From positions 13,974,945 to 14,038,944 of the forward strand of contig NC_035173.2 of NCBI RefSeq assembly GCF_001659605.2: 64,000 nucleotides of DNA, in the 5' to 3' direction. Source of the stretch: Manihot esculenta (Eukaryota; Streptophyta; Magnoliopsida; Malpighiales; Euphorbiaceae). Under the pieces are notes generated by a model. It saw nothing but the letters and a program-made list of their open reading frames with translations, was not told the origin of the DNA and did not search any database. The translations under genes and the position numbers were made by a program. This document shows, in pieces, positions 11,776-24,735 of the stretch. Numbering within the stretch: position 1 is the stretch's first letter; the number at the start of each line of letters is the position of its first letter.

Positions 11776-14396
11776 CAAGCCGTGTTCCCTCAAGGTCTGC
11801 AGAACTAACCTCAGATGATGGGCATGCTCCTCTGCATTCCTGGAATACACCAAGATATCATCTATAAAGACAATAACAAAGTGATCCAGGTACTGGCTAA
11901 ACACTCTGTTCATGAGATTCATGAATGCTGTAGGGGCTTTGGTTAACCCGAATGGCATCACAAGGAACTCATAGTGCCCATATCTAGTCCTAAATGTTGT
12001 CTTCGGCACATCCTCTTCTCTTATCCTCAGCTGATGGTACCTGGATCTCAGATCTATTTTGGAGAAACAACCCGCTCCTGCTAGCTGGTCGAATAGATCG
12101 TCGATCCTCAGCAACGGGTACTTATTATTGGTAGTGACCTTGTTCAACTGCCGGTAGTCGATACAAAGTCTGAGGGATCCATCCTTCTTTTTCACAAATA
12201 GCACTGGAGCACCCCAAGGTGAGGTACTCGGTCGGATGAAGCCCTTATCTACCAACTCTTGCAACTGCTCCTTAAGCTCCTTCAATTCTGCTGGTGCCAT
12301 CCTGTAGGGAGGGATAGAGATCGGTCTAGTTCCAGGCATTAACTCAATTTCGAACTCTATCTCCCTAGCAGGTGGTAAACCTGGCAGCTCGTCTGGGAAA
12401 ACATCTAAGAACTCACTGACTACGAGCACTGAGGCAGGCTCTCTGACATTACTATCCAGCTCTCTCACATGAGCTAGAAAACCCTGACAACCCCTCCTGA
12501 GTAGCCTACGAGCCTGTAGGGCTGATATCAAACCTCTAGGTGTACCCCTCCTGTCTCCTCTGAAGACAACCTCTGACCCATCCTGACAACTGAACCTGAC
12601 TACCTTGTCTTTGCAGTCCAAGGTAGCACCATGGGTAGATAGCCAATCCATCCCTAGAATGACGTCAAAATCTGTCAAATCTAGAACCACAAGGTCGGCA
12701 GAAAGGCATCTCCCCTCAATAAAAACTGGACTACACTGGCAGACTGACTCTGCCACTGGCGAGTCACACTTGGGTCCACTGACCCATAGGGGACACTCTA
12801 ATCCAGAGACCATAAAACCCAACCTCTCGACGGCCCTCGGAGCAATGAAAGAATGAGATGCACCAGGGTCCATTAAGGCATAAACATCTGAACAACCAAT
12901 GATGAGATTACCTGACACCACGGTGTTGGATGTATTTGCCTCCTGCTGAGTCATCGTGAAGATCAGTGCTGGAGCCGATGGACCTTCACCCCTGAAACCC
13001 GCTGAAGAAGAGGCTGTCCCTCTCCCTCGACCTCTGCCACTAGCCTGAGTCGCGGCTGGAGCTACTGGCTGAGCCACACTACCAGAAGCTGTCTGCTGGG
13101 ATTGTGCCACAAAAGATGCTCTAGGACACTCCCGTGCCATGTGTCCCTCCTGCCCACATCTGAAGCAGGCTATCATCCCAAACCGACATACTCCCTTGTG
13201 CAGCTTCCCACACTTCATGCATACTGCATTATCTGCACCTGAACTCGAGCCACTTCCTAATCCCATACCTGATTTGATCTTGCTCCAAAACTTGTTCTTC
13301 TTGGACTTCTTGTGGCCTCTATCCCACTTCTTACTGCCTGAAGCTGCTGAACTCAAGGAAGAAGGATCCAACTTTTCCCCACCTGGGGTCTTGGAACCAG
13401 AAGACTGTGCCACTGACTGCTTAACTCTTCCCTCGATTATTGCATTAGCCTCCATCCTCTGGGCCATATCCACTATGGCATGGAAACTCTCCCTCTCTGC
13501 TGACTGGATCAAGGAGGAATACATGGAATGAAGCTTCATGATATACCTCCTTGACTTCTTCTAATCTGTGTCAAGATTCTGCCCAGCAAACGGCAACAGC
13601 TCCAAGAATCTGTCTGTGTACTCATCCACACTCATCTCCTCTGACTGCCTCAACTGCTCAAATTCAATCATCTTCAACTCCCTTGAATTGTCCGGGAAAG
13701 CCCATCCTGCAAACTCATTCGCAAACTCCTCCCATGAAAGGCTATCCACCCTCGGGTTCACATAGTTTTTGAACCACTCTCGGGCCTTCTTGCACTTCAG
13801 TGTGAACCCAGCCATCTGAACGGCTCTACTATCATCAACTCCTATCTCATCTGTAATCATCTTGACCCTCTCTAGGTACACAAACGGGTCATCACCTATT
13901 TCAAACTGGGGAGCACCCAACTTCATGTAATCGGTCATCTTGACCTTGCTCCCTCCAGATGAGCTAGGCTTAGGCATTTGGGTTACTGGTTCTGCTGGTG
14001 GTGGATGAGGTGCAACATTCCCCGGAGTAGGGTTTGCTGTACCTGGCTAGAAAGATGGGGGTGAGTACATAGGGTACTGCGAGTATGGTGGGTAGAAAGG
14101 TGGGTATGGCATGTGAGAAGGGTAAGGATTAAAGCTGGGGTAATCCGATGTACCTCCCATCGAATACCCGTGATTCTGTGAAAACAGTGGATACTGGGGT
14201 GGCTGAACAAATCCCGAGGCCTGAGTGCCTCCTTGGGACTCTCCCATACCCTCTTCCGACATCCTCACTCCAAGACTGCCATCCCTCCTTTGATCCACAT
14301 CCATTTCATCCCCCACATCCTCTGACATTCCTCCTTGCACTGTTCCTCTTCTGCTCACATCAAAAGACCTTCTAGGGTCCCTCGATGTTCTCTCCC
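11776..14396 (-). pseudogene. Ty3/gypsy gag-pro-RT fragment of the older minus-strand element
   Basis: Read from 14396 leftwards. The gag N-terminus is present in part (proline/tyrosine-rich), with a stop near 14049. The gag core has DDPFVYLERVK and [12 protein letters not shown], then a CAG-to-TAG stop at 13561-13563. Two knuckles follow ([26 protein letters not shown]), then the protease ([14 protein letters not shown]) and reverse transcriptase ([23 protein letters not shown]). It ends at 11776 where the 2608-11775 element sits, and continues at 2607 leftwards. At 14396 it is cut by the LTR starting at 14397, with CTCCC (14392-14396) as the flank. The two stops make it non-functional. Confidence 0.87.
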
Positions 14397-16625
14397 TGTA
14401 ACGACCCGAAAATCCGGACCGCTACCGGCGCTAGGATCCAGGTCGGCATAAGGCCGCCGGGACCCGTAGCAAGCCTAACATTCATCCTATAAACCTGTTT
14501 AATCCCATACATAATCAACACATACATAATAATTTTGAACTTTTTCTTACATTCATTTATTCTTTCGTTCATTCATCAAACTCAACCTGTGCATGCACTA
14601 GACATAAACATAATCATAAACATTAACCCCTCTTTGGAGTCTCATTAGTGCCCCAATGGGGTGACATAACATGTATTGAGTTTGGTTACATAAGCATCAT
14701 TAAAATCATGTACTCAAAGGGATTAACAACATACTAAGGTCAAGCACAACTATGATCCTCAATAGACATCATTACATTACATTTCTATATTATACTTTTA
14801 CATTACATCACTTTCATGTCCACATCTAGCTATTACATACAACATAACTCTACTCCTGCTGACCTCCTGGTCTACCCTGTACCTGCAAACCTGGGGGTTA
14901 AGGGAGAGGGGTGAGCTACTAAAGCCCAGTGAGCAGAATAATAAAATATTCAGTTTATATTTCATGCTTTCATGGAATGCAACACAGCACAAACAAGTCA
15001 CATCAAGGATGAACTTGTCACCAATTAGCCCTTTATACTGTCTAAACATGCCAGGGGCATAGAGCAGGCATGCCTGGACTTCCATAGCATACATACATAT
15101 CCAATCATGCCGGAGGCGTAGTGCAGGCCACACCCGGACTTTCTCTTACATAATGCCGGGGCGTAGAGCAGGCACGCCTGGACCTCCATATCATATCATC
15201 ATATCATGACATATGAGGGCTAATGGATCATTCAACATTCATCCACATCAAAAACATAATATGCAATGCAACATATTCGTGGATTCTAATGCAAGCACCC
15301 TAGTAAATTTCATGGCATTCATGATGCGTGTATCATGCTCGAAATTTATTTAATTGCTTTAAAACATAAGTGTTTATTCCACTCACCTCTGGCTAAAACT
15401 CTACTGACTCTGAAGCGATTGACTCACTGCTGGGGTCCCCGGTTCCTCGGGTCCGAACCTACACAGGTGGACTCAAATGAGGGACCAAATATTCATGAAC
15501 ATGACTCTAAAATACTCCCCAAAAACCCCTTAAAACACCTTAAAACAATCATAGAAAACATGCAAAGGAGGGCTGAACAGGGCACTTTCGGCGGCAGGTT
15601 CGGCGGCCTAAAGTCCCTCCAGAGCCGAAAGTCATGCAGGTTCGGCGGCACCTTCGGCAGCCGAAAGTGCCCTCCAAAGACGAAAGTCCATTTTCGGGGG
15701 CAGGCTTCGGCAGCCGAAAGGCTTGCCTCACAGACAGGTTCGGCTGCCGAACCTGGTTTCTCCCAAAGGGCAGAAACTCAGCTCTTCAATGCACATTTTC
15801 CTCCCAACCTTCCAATCAAGCATCCAACTCTCTCAAAGCATGCATACACACATACATCAACACCTAGGGGTCTCAAACTATCCTAAACCCCAACTACAAC
15901 ACATCAAACATACACAAATATCATACATTGTCCACAAGTTCACATAAAACCTAACCAAACTCAACTATCCTAAACATGCATTTCTACCCCATGAATCAAC
16001 TTAAAACTTACTTAAAACATAAAATGAGTTCAAGATCGGCTTTTACCTCTTGAAGATCGAGAGAGAGATGACCTAAACTTGGAGAACCAAGGAAAAGAGC
16101 TCCTGAGTCTTCCAAGCCTCAAAACTTGCTTAAATGTTCAAAAATCTTCAAAACAAAGTGAAATCTCGTGAAAATCATAAAAGATTTGTAGGAAGAGACT
16201 CAAAATCGGCGAGGGACGGCGGAGAACTCACCTTGGCCGAAAATGGGGAGAAAAGCTCGCCCATTCGGACAAGGGGACCCTTTTATAGGTGGCTGGCCAG
16301 GCCACTTTCGGGGGCCTAACGTGCCTCCGCATGCATGCCATGTTCGGCGGCCGAACATAAGGTTCGGCGGCCAAAGCTGGACTTCCCTCACTTATGCCTT
16401 CGGGGGCCTAAAGCACTCCCGAAGTGCATGCATGTTCGGCGGCCGAACCTGAGTCTTCCTCCTAAGACCATTTTCATTCAAAACTTAATTTCTTTCTTGC
16501 TTAAAACCATAAAATACATTAAAACATTTTATGAAAACATAGTTTTACCCTTTTAGAGGTTTCCGACATCCGAGATTCCACCGGATGGTAGGAATTCCGA
16601 TGCTGGAGTCTAGCCGGGTATTACA
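14397..16625 (-). repeat. 3' LTR of a third minus-strand Tekay element
   Basis: 2229 bp, from TGTAACGACCCG to GGGTATTACA on the plus strand. It belongs to the TGTAACGACCCGG subfamily. A TATAAAAG on the coding strand lies near 16280. It is followed by a polypurine tract (minus strand CTTAAGGGGGGAAGAA, 16626-16641) and by pol in the expected order, so it is the 3' LTR. Confidence 0.9.
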
Positions 16626-16641
16626 TTCTTCCCCCCTTAAG
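16626..16641 (-). other. Polypurine tract of the third minus-strand element
   Basis: The purine run on the minus strand (CTTAAGGGGGGAAGAA) sits immediately inside the 3' LTR. The imperfect hairpin (AACATTCGGG on one arm) lies next to it at about 16643-16662. Confidence 0.8.
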
Positions 16642-16725
16642 AAAATTCGTCCCCGAATGTTCACCAAACAAACACATGGCATAGCATAAAACATAAACAT
16701 TCATACAAAGCACATAAAACTCACC

Positions 16726-19700
16726 TTAGAAGAGATGAGGATATTGCCAGAGCATAGACTCCCGTGTCTCCCAGGTACACTCTTCGATGTTGTGGTGATT
16801 CCAAAGGACTTTCACCATCGGGATTTGCTTGTTTCTTAGCTTCCTGATCTGGGTGTCTAGGATCCGTACTGGCTGTTCAACATAGGTGAGATCCTCTTGG
16901 ATCTCCACATCAGGCTCATTAAGAACCTTGCCCGGATCTGACACGAACTTTCTTAACATGGAAACATGGAAAACCGGATGGATTCTCTCCATTAAAGCAG
17001 GCAGGTCCAGCTTGTACGATACATTCCCAATCTTTTGCAAGACTTCAAAGGGTTCGATGTACCGCGGAGCTAGCTTACCCTTTTTCCCAAACCGAATCAC
17101 CCCTTTCATTGGAGACACCTTGAGCAATACCAAATCCCGCTCCTGAAACTCTACTTGCCTTCTGCGGATGTCTGCATAACTCTTTTGCCTGCTTGCAGCA
17201 GTCTTGATCCTTTCTCTGATTATGGGCACCACTCTGCTGGTGATCTCTACTAGCTCAGGCCCTGCCAAGGCCTTTTCTCCTACTTCTTCCCAACAGACAG
17301 GCGACTTGCACTTCCTTCCATACAAAGCTTCATATGGGGCCATCCCTATGCTGGCATGATGGCTGTTATTGTAGGCAAACTCCACTAAAGGTAGATGCTG
17401 CCTCCAAGAACCGCCAAAATCCAGCACACACATTCTGAGCATATCTTCTATTGTTTGGATGGTCCTCTCTGATTGTTCGTCCGTCTGAGGATGAAAAGCA
17501 GTGCTAAAATCCAACCTGGTACCCATAGCGTTCTGCAGACTCCGCCAAAACCTGGAGGTGAACTGGGGCCCTCGATCAGACACTATTGAAACAGGAACCC
17601 CATGCAACCTGACAACCTCATCAACATACACCTGCGCTAACTTGTCCACAGAATAGCCACTCCTGACAGGGATGAAGTGAGCAGATTTGGTCAGTCTGTC
17701 CACAATCACCCATATGGAGTCCAATCTGTTGGACGTTGCTGGTAACCCCACCACGAAGTCCATGGCTATATTCTCCCATTTCCACTCTGGAATAGGTAGT
17801 GGGTTAAGCATTCCAGCCGGCTTCTGATGTTCCAGCTTCACCCTCTGACACACTTCGCAGGCTGACACAAACTGTGCCACTTCTCTTTTCATAGCTGGCC
17901 ACCAATAAACCTTCTTCAGATCTTGATACATCTTGGTGGCTCCAGGATGAACACTGTATCTGGCATTATGAGCCTCTCTCATAATGTCTCCTTTCAGCCC
18001 TACGTCATCTGGTACACACAATCTGTTTTCATAGCGGAGGATCCCCTTGCTGTCGAATCTGAACTCACTATCTTTGCCTGACTGAACAGTCCTGGCAATC
18101 TTCACTAACTCTGGGTCCTCATGCTGTTTCTGAGCCACCTGCTCCAGAAACACGGGTGCCACTCTCATCTGGGCAACTAAAGCACCTGTACCAGACAACT
18201 CCAACTGTAGCTCTTCATTGATGAGCTCGAAGAACTCCCTCACTACCGGCCTCCTCTCTGCTGATATATGGGATAAACTACCAAGTGATTTCCGGCTTAA
18301 GGCGTCTGCCACAACATTCGCCTTACCCGGATGGTACTGGATCTTGCAATTATAGTCACTGAGCAGTTCTACCCATCTTCTTTGCCTCAAATTTAAATCT
18401 CTCTGACTCAGGATGTACTGTAGGCTTTTATGATCTGTGAAGATCTCACATTTCACCCCATAAAGGTAATGCCTCCACATCTTGAGTGCAAAGATTACCG
18501 CTGCCATCTCTAGGTCATGTGTAGGGTAATTCAACTCGTGCTTCTTCAGCTGCCTAGAAGCATAAGCAATCACCCTTTTATTCTGCATTAGCACACAACC
18601 CAGTCCCACACGGGACGCATCACAATACACTGAGAAGTCTTCATTACTAGATGGCAGAGCTAACACTGGTGCTGAAGTCAACCTCTTCTTTAGCTCCTCA
18701 AAGCTTTCCTCACACTGGTCGGTCCACACAAACCTCTAGTTCTTCTTAGTCAGTCTGGTCATGGGAGCTGCAATTTTAGAGAAGTCCTGAACGAACCTCC
18801 TGTAGTAACCTGCTAAACCCAAGAAGCTCTTGATCTCTGTCACAGTAGTGGGTCTAGGCCAGTTAGCTACAACTTCTACCTTCTTGGGGTCTACCTCTAT
18901 TCCATTTTCTGACACAACGTGCCCCAAGAATGAAATGCTCCTCAGCCAGAACTCACACTTGGAGAACTTGGCATACAACCTATGTTCTCTCAAGGTCTGC
19001 AAAACCAACCTCAGATGATGGGCATGCTCCTCTGCATTCCTGGAATACACTAAGATATCATCTATGAAGACAATAACGAAGTGATCCAGGTATTGACTGA
19101 AAACTCTGTTCATGAGATCCATGAATGCTGCAGGGGCATTGGTTAACCTGAACGGCATTACAAGGAACTCATAGTGCCCATATCTGGTCCTGAATGCTGT
19201 CTTCGGTACATCTTCTTCTCTTATCCTCAGCTGATGGTACCCCGATCTTAGATCTATTTTGGAGAAACAACCTGCTCCGGCTAGCTGGTCAAATAGATCG
19301 TCGATCCTTGGCAACGGGTACTTATTCTTGGTAGTGACTTTATTCAACTGCCTGTAGTTGATACAAAGTCTGACAGATCCATCCTTCTTTTTCACAAATA
19401 GCACTGGAGCACCCCAAGGTGAGGTACTCGGTCGGATGAATCCTCTATCTACCAACTCTTGCAACTACTCCTTAAGCTCCTTCAATTCTGCTGGTGCCAT
19501 CCTGTAGGGAGGAATAGAGATCGGTCTGGTACCAGGCATCAATTCAATTTTGAACTCTATCTCCCTAGCAGGCGGTAAACCTGGCAGCTCGTCTGGGAAA
19601 ACATCTAAGAACTCTCTGACCACTGGCACTGAGGCGGGCTCTCTGACACGACTATCCAGCTCCCTCACATGAGCCAGAAAACCCTGACAACCCCTCCTGA

Positions 19701-21312
19701 GCAACCTACGAGCCTGAAGGGCTGATATCAAACCTCTAGGTGTACTCCCCCTATCTCCTCTGAAGACAACCTCTGACCCATCCTGATATCTGAACCTGAC
19801 TACCTTGTCTCTGCAGTCTAAGGTAGCACCATGGGTAGATAGCCAATCCATCCCTAGAATGACGTCAAAAACTGTCAAATCTAGAACCACAAGGTCGGCG
19901 GACATGCATCTTCCCTCCACAAAAACTGGATTACACTGGTAGACTGACTCTGCCACTGACGGGTCACACTTGGGTCCACTAACCCATAGGGGACACTCTA
20001 ACCCAGAGACCATCAATCCCAACCTCTCGACGGCCCTCGGAGCAATGAAAGAATGAGATGCACCAGGGTCCATTAATGCATACACATCAGAACAACCAAT
20101 GATGAGATTACCTGACACCACGGTGTTGGATGAGTTTGCCTCCTGCTAAGTCATGGTGAAGATCCGTGCTGGAGATGACGGACCCTCACCCCTGAAACCC
20201 GCTGAAGAAGAGGCTGTCCCTCTTCCTCTGCCTCTGCCACTAGCCTGAGTCGCGGCTGGAGCTACTGGCTGAGCCACACTACCAGAAGCTGTCTGCTGAG
20301 ACTGTGCCATAGAAGCTACTCTAGGACACTCCCGCGCCATGTGTCCCTCCTGCCCACATCTGAAGCAGGCTGTCGTCCCTACCAGACATACTCCCTTGTG
20401 CTGCTTCCCACACTTCATACATGCTGTAATACCTGCACCCGAGCTCGAGCCACTTCCTAATCCCAGACCTGACTTGATCTTGCTCCAGAACTTGTTCTTC
20501 TTGGGCTTCCGGGAGCCTCTGTCCCACTTCTTACTGCCTGAACTCAGAGAAGAAGGGTCTAATCTCCCCCCACCTGTGGTCTTGGAACCAAAAAGTTGTG
20601 CCACTGACTGCTTAACTTTCCCCTCGATGATTGCACTAGCCTCCATTCTCCGAGCCATATCCACAATGGCATGGAAACTCTCCCTCTCTGCTGACTGAAT
20701 CAAGGAGGAATACCTGGAATGGAGCCTCATGATATACCTCCTTGACTTCCTCTGATCTGTGTCCAGATTCTGCCCAGCAAACGACAATAGCTCCAAGAAT
20801 CTGTCTGTATACTCATCCAGGCTCATCTCATCAGTCTGCCTTAACTGCTCAAATTCAATCATTTTCAGCTCCTTGGAACTGTCAGGGAAAGCCCATCCCG
20901 CAAACTCATTGGCAAACTCCTCCCAGGATAGACTATCCAACCTCGGGTTCACATAATTCTTAAACCATTCTCGGGCCTTCTTGCATTTTAATGTGAACCC
21001 AGCCATCTGAATGGCTCTATTGTCATCAGCTCCTATCTCATCTGTAATTGTCTTGACCCTCTCAAGGTACACAAACGGGTCATCACCGGTTTCAAATTGG
21101 GGAGCACCCAGCTTCATGTAGTCGGTCATCTTGACCTTGCTCCCCCCAGATGAGCTAGGTTTAGGCATTTGGGTTTCTGGGACAGTAGGTGCTGCTGGTG
21201 GTGGAGGAGGTGCAGCATCCCCTGGGGTAGGGTTTGTTGTACCTGGATAGAATGATGGGGGTGGGTACATAGGGTACTGTGGGTACGGTAGGTAGAAAGG
21301 TGGGTATGGCAT
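16726..21312 (-). pseudogene. Ty3/gypsy gag-pol polyprotein, three nonsense codons, gag N-terminus missing
   Basis: Four consecutive same-frame segments make one polyprotein: gag core and knuckles (20146-21312), protease (19465-20121; [14 protein letters not shown]), RT (18736-19464; FIDDILVYS), and RNase H plus integrase plus C-terminal chromodomain-like segment (16726-18729; [23 protein letters not shown]). The three breaks at 20146-20148, 19465-19467 and 18736-18738 are each TAG where intact relatives have CAG. The integrase keeps its HHCC and DDE residues. Gag starts abruptly at the YPPFYLPYPQYP region because sequence right of 21312 is an inverted LTR piece, so the primer site and 5' LTR are lost. 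The chromodomain-like end and long LTRs place it in the Tekay/Del chromoviruses. Confidence 0.9.
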
Positions 21313-21862
21313 CTAAATTATTATGTTCTATTCTACTCACTGGGCTCTAGTAGCTCACCCCATTCCCTTAACCCCCCAGGTTTGCAGGTATGGGATAGAC
21401 CAGGAAGTCAGCAAGAGTAAAGAAGTCATGTTTTATGTAATAGCTAGATGTGGACATGAAAATAATGTAATGTGAAGCATAGTACAGTAATGTAATGTAA
21501 TGATGTTTATTGAGGTTTAGAGTTGTGCTTAACCCTAGCTAGTATGTTGGTTAATCCCTTTGCACATGATCTATAAAATATTTTAATGATGTTTATAGAA
21601 ACCAAGCTTAATGTATGATATGTTACCCCATTGGAGCATTTGATGAGGGCTCCAGTGAGGGGTTTTATGGTTATGAGTTGTGCATGCACAGGTTAAGCTT
21701 GGTGAATGAAAGAAAAAGTTTAAAATTTTTATGTAAATGATTGATCATGTATGGGATTTTAACAGGTGTACAGGATGTATGTTAGGCTTGCTACGGGTCC
21801 CGGCGGCCTTAAGCCGATCTGGATCCTAGCGCCGGTAGCGGTCCGGTTTCCGGGTCGTTACA
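21313..21862 (+). repeat. Inverted 3' portion of a Tekay LTR
   Basis: It matches the last 550 bp or so of the plus-strand LTR at 47924-50190, including CTCACTGGGCT, the pyrimidine-rich TTAACCCCCCAG and the terminal CGGGTCGTTACA. It is in opposite orientation to the gag it abuts at 21312/21313. It ends the gypsy cluster; from 21863 the sequence belongs to a different element family. Confidence 0.85.
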
Positions 21863-24221
21863 ATAACACATGAAACTCATCAGTACTAAAACATAAGCCC
21901 AAAACATGGCCCAACACTCGAAAACTTAAAAGATAAAATATGGCCAGAATACAAGCCCAAACAAAGCCAAAATAAAGCAAGTGTTTAAATAATAAAATAT
22001 AACAAGCCCATCATGACAAAACTGAATCTTTGCAAACGCCTTTTTTATCTTCACTTTAGACTTTCCTTTGTGTAGCTTTAGCTTATAGGCTTGATTAGGC
22101 TCCCTAAGCCTATGATTGCAAGTGTTGCGCCAAATCTACCCTATATGAATTGAAACATGCCCCAAGTGTATTTGGATCATACGAATATCAATTTTGAACT
22201 ACTTTTAGACCCATTTGAATGATATAAGGTTTCTCCACACCATTGTTTGAAATTTGCCCTATTGGATCCGTATCAGGATAATTCAGTTCTGCCCCCTTTA
22301 GAACTTGGCTGGCATAATATATTGGGCTTTGTTTTCTCATTGTTTTCATGAACGAGCACAGAGTAAACTGTTTCCTATGTCACAGATAGATATAAAAACA
22401 AAACTTCGCCTTCAATAGGCGGGCTTTGCAACAAAGGAGATGATAGAAAGGTTTTCAAACTTCAAAAGCCTCTGCATATTATTCCCTCCATACAAGCTTA
22501 CCTTTGCCCTTCAAGGCCTTGAAGAACTAGAGACACCTTTTGGCCGAGTATGGTATGAATCGCCCTAGGGTCGTGACTCGCCCATTTAACCTCTATACTT
22601 CATTAATGGTTTTGGGTGCTTCCATGTTTTGGATAGCACTAATCCTTTTAGGGTTTGTCTCTATGCCTCTTTCTCAGATGATATACCCCAAAAACTTCCC
22701 AGCTTTTACTCCAAAAGTACACTTCTAGGGTTCAGCTTCATACCTGCCTTGTTCAGTACATCAAAGACTTTTCGGATATCATCTAGGTAGTCTTTCAAGG
22801 ATCGGCTTGTTACTACCATGTCGTCTATATACACTTCAATTGTTGATTCCATCATGTCTTTAATAATTCCTGACACTAGCTTTTGGTGCATCACCCCTAC
22901 ATTTTTTAACCAAAAAGGAATTACCTTCTAGCAGTAGACACCTTCGTCTGTTATGAATGTGATTTTCTCTACATCCATCATGATTTGGTGGTATCCTGAA
23001 ATGACATTGAGGAAGGAAACCATTGCATAACCCGAGGTCGAGTCTACTAATTTGTCAATGGACAACAATGGGTAATGATTTTTCGGACAAGCTTTATTCA
23101 TATCAGTGAAGTCCACACACATCCTCCATTTTCCATTAGCCTTTTTTACCATAACCGTATTAGCCAGCCATGTGGGATACTGGACTTCTTTTATCAACTC
23201 TACATTCAAAAGCTTATCAACCTCTTCTTTGATCACTTGCTGCCTCTTTGGTGCAAACTTTCTTTTCTTTTATTGGACTAGCTTGACGGTCTTGTCAATA
23301 GATAGCTTATAGGTAATGAGAGTCGGGTCCACACTTGTTACATCTTTTAGAGATCAAGCAAAAGTGGTTACTCGGCTCTTCAGCAATTTTATTAGACGAG
23401 TTTTTATTTCATCGATTAACGTAGTACCAAACCGAACTTTTCGATCCTTACCTAGCTAGACCTCTTCTATCGGGTCTGCCGGCTATGGCTTTACGTGAGA
23501 TTTTGGCTATTCCAACAAGTCGATGGGCATTGTCGCTTTGCCGAGGCTTTTTTCTAAGTGTTCATAAACATCTTTGGCCAACCTCAGATTGCCTTGAACT
23601 GGTGCTATTCCTTCGGGAGCTAGAAGCTTAAGACACATAGCACCCATGTTAATAATAATACCATGTGAATTCAAGATTGGACGGCCGAGTATTACATTGT
23701 ATATAAATGGGATATCTACCACAAACTACAAACTCTATATACAACTCTCGCCTATACTTTTCATCACCCAGTATTAGAGGGAGGTTGATGGTATCTAGTA
23801 CTGCTACGGTCTTATCTCCTAATCCTACTACTGGATAGAAAACTCTGACAAGACTGTTTTTATCTAAGCTTAACTTGTTAAAAACATTTAAGATAAGAAG
23901 GTTAACCGAACAACTTGTGTCCACCAATACTCGCCTTATCTCGTACCGGTTTAAGAGGATCTTAATAATTAGCGGATGATTTTGGAAGAATCCAAGCGCT
24001 TTGTTAGCAGGATCGAACCTTACCTCTTGTTTAACTGACAGGACATGTTCTGCTACACGCTTACTTTTTCCTTTGCCCTTATCAGGTCCTCCCATAATGA
24101 CATGTACAACTCTAGCTATTTTAAGAGAGAGAGAAATAAGGACCGGTTTTAATCCAAACGAACAAAGAGAATTCAATGGATTTTCCAGGAAAGCAACCAA
24201 ATGATATTGCAGAGATTAGAT
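21863..24221 (-). pseudogene. Tat-type Ty3/gypsy pol remnant (RNase H region, RT, protease)
   Basis: Minus-strand translation gives a protease segment (23650-24200; VLVDTSCSVNLLIL), RT pieces at 22928-23236 ([27 protein letters not shown] in sense, with several stops around it) and 22706-22894 (YIDDMVVTS, the catalytic loop). Frameshifts and stops separate them. The DFTDxNKACPK signature differs from the Tekay RT and is typical of the Tat/Ogre lineage. About 21863-22500 is non-coding and poorly recognisable. The same family sits complete in intron 15 of the beta-galactosidase gene. The left end is cut by the Tekay cluster. Confidence 0.8.
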
Positions 24222-24735
24222 TGATGACGTGGCCGGAATGTAGGTATGTTGTAATTGGTTAGACCTGCAAGGAAGAGAAGGTGAGGTAGTGCTTAAGTCA
24301 GTATATTGAGGAATCAAGAGAATGTAATGAATTGCTTAGAATTTGAGTAGTGTTTAAGAATAACGTACATTTACCTATGTGATTCCTTCCCTTTTATGCT
24401 ATAAAAAGGTAGAAATAAATATGGCATTTTTTGATAAACTGACAGTGATATGGTTGGCTGCTTAATAATGTATATCGCTTGCTGATGGGAGGGAAATCGC
24501 GCGATTACAGGCATAATAGGGTTACGCTGAATTGTGCCTAATAACAGTAACTTCGTACCTAGACTCACCCTGTCAAGAGAAGGGTGGGTCTTGATGATGA
24601 ACTTAGTATTTGAGATGTCTGTGCCTTCCTTTTCTTTGACTAGATCGCGTTACCTACTTATCAGATTATTGCCACATGTCTCAATCTTATGGTGCCATCA
24701 TATGGCTTGTCTTGGGCGATTGTTATATATCATTA
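24222..24735 (-). repeat. 5' LTR of the Tat-type remnant
   Basis: It is similar throughout to the two LTRs at 38807-39334 and 41983-42486: it starts TGATGACGTGGCC, shares the TGTAATGAATTGCTTAGAA stretch, and ends ...TATATCATTA. It lies right of the protease end of the minus-strand pol, as a 5' LTR should. Confidence 0.75.

Noticed and set aside
12605..12856. Plus-strand frames over the retrotransposon pol regions (also 13139-13531, 20339-20698, 52095-52346)
   Set aside because: They are antisense shadows of the gag-pol coding strand and recur in each copy only because the copies are homologous.
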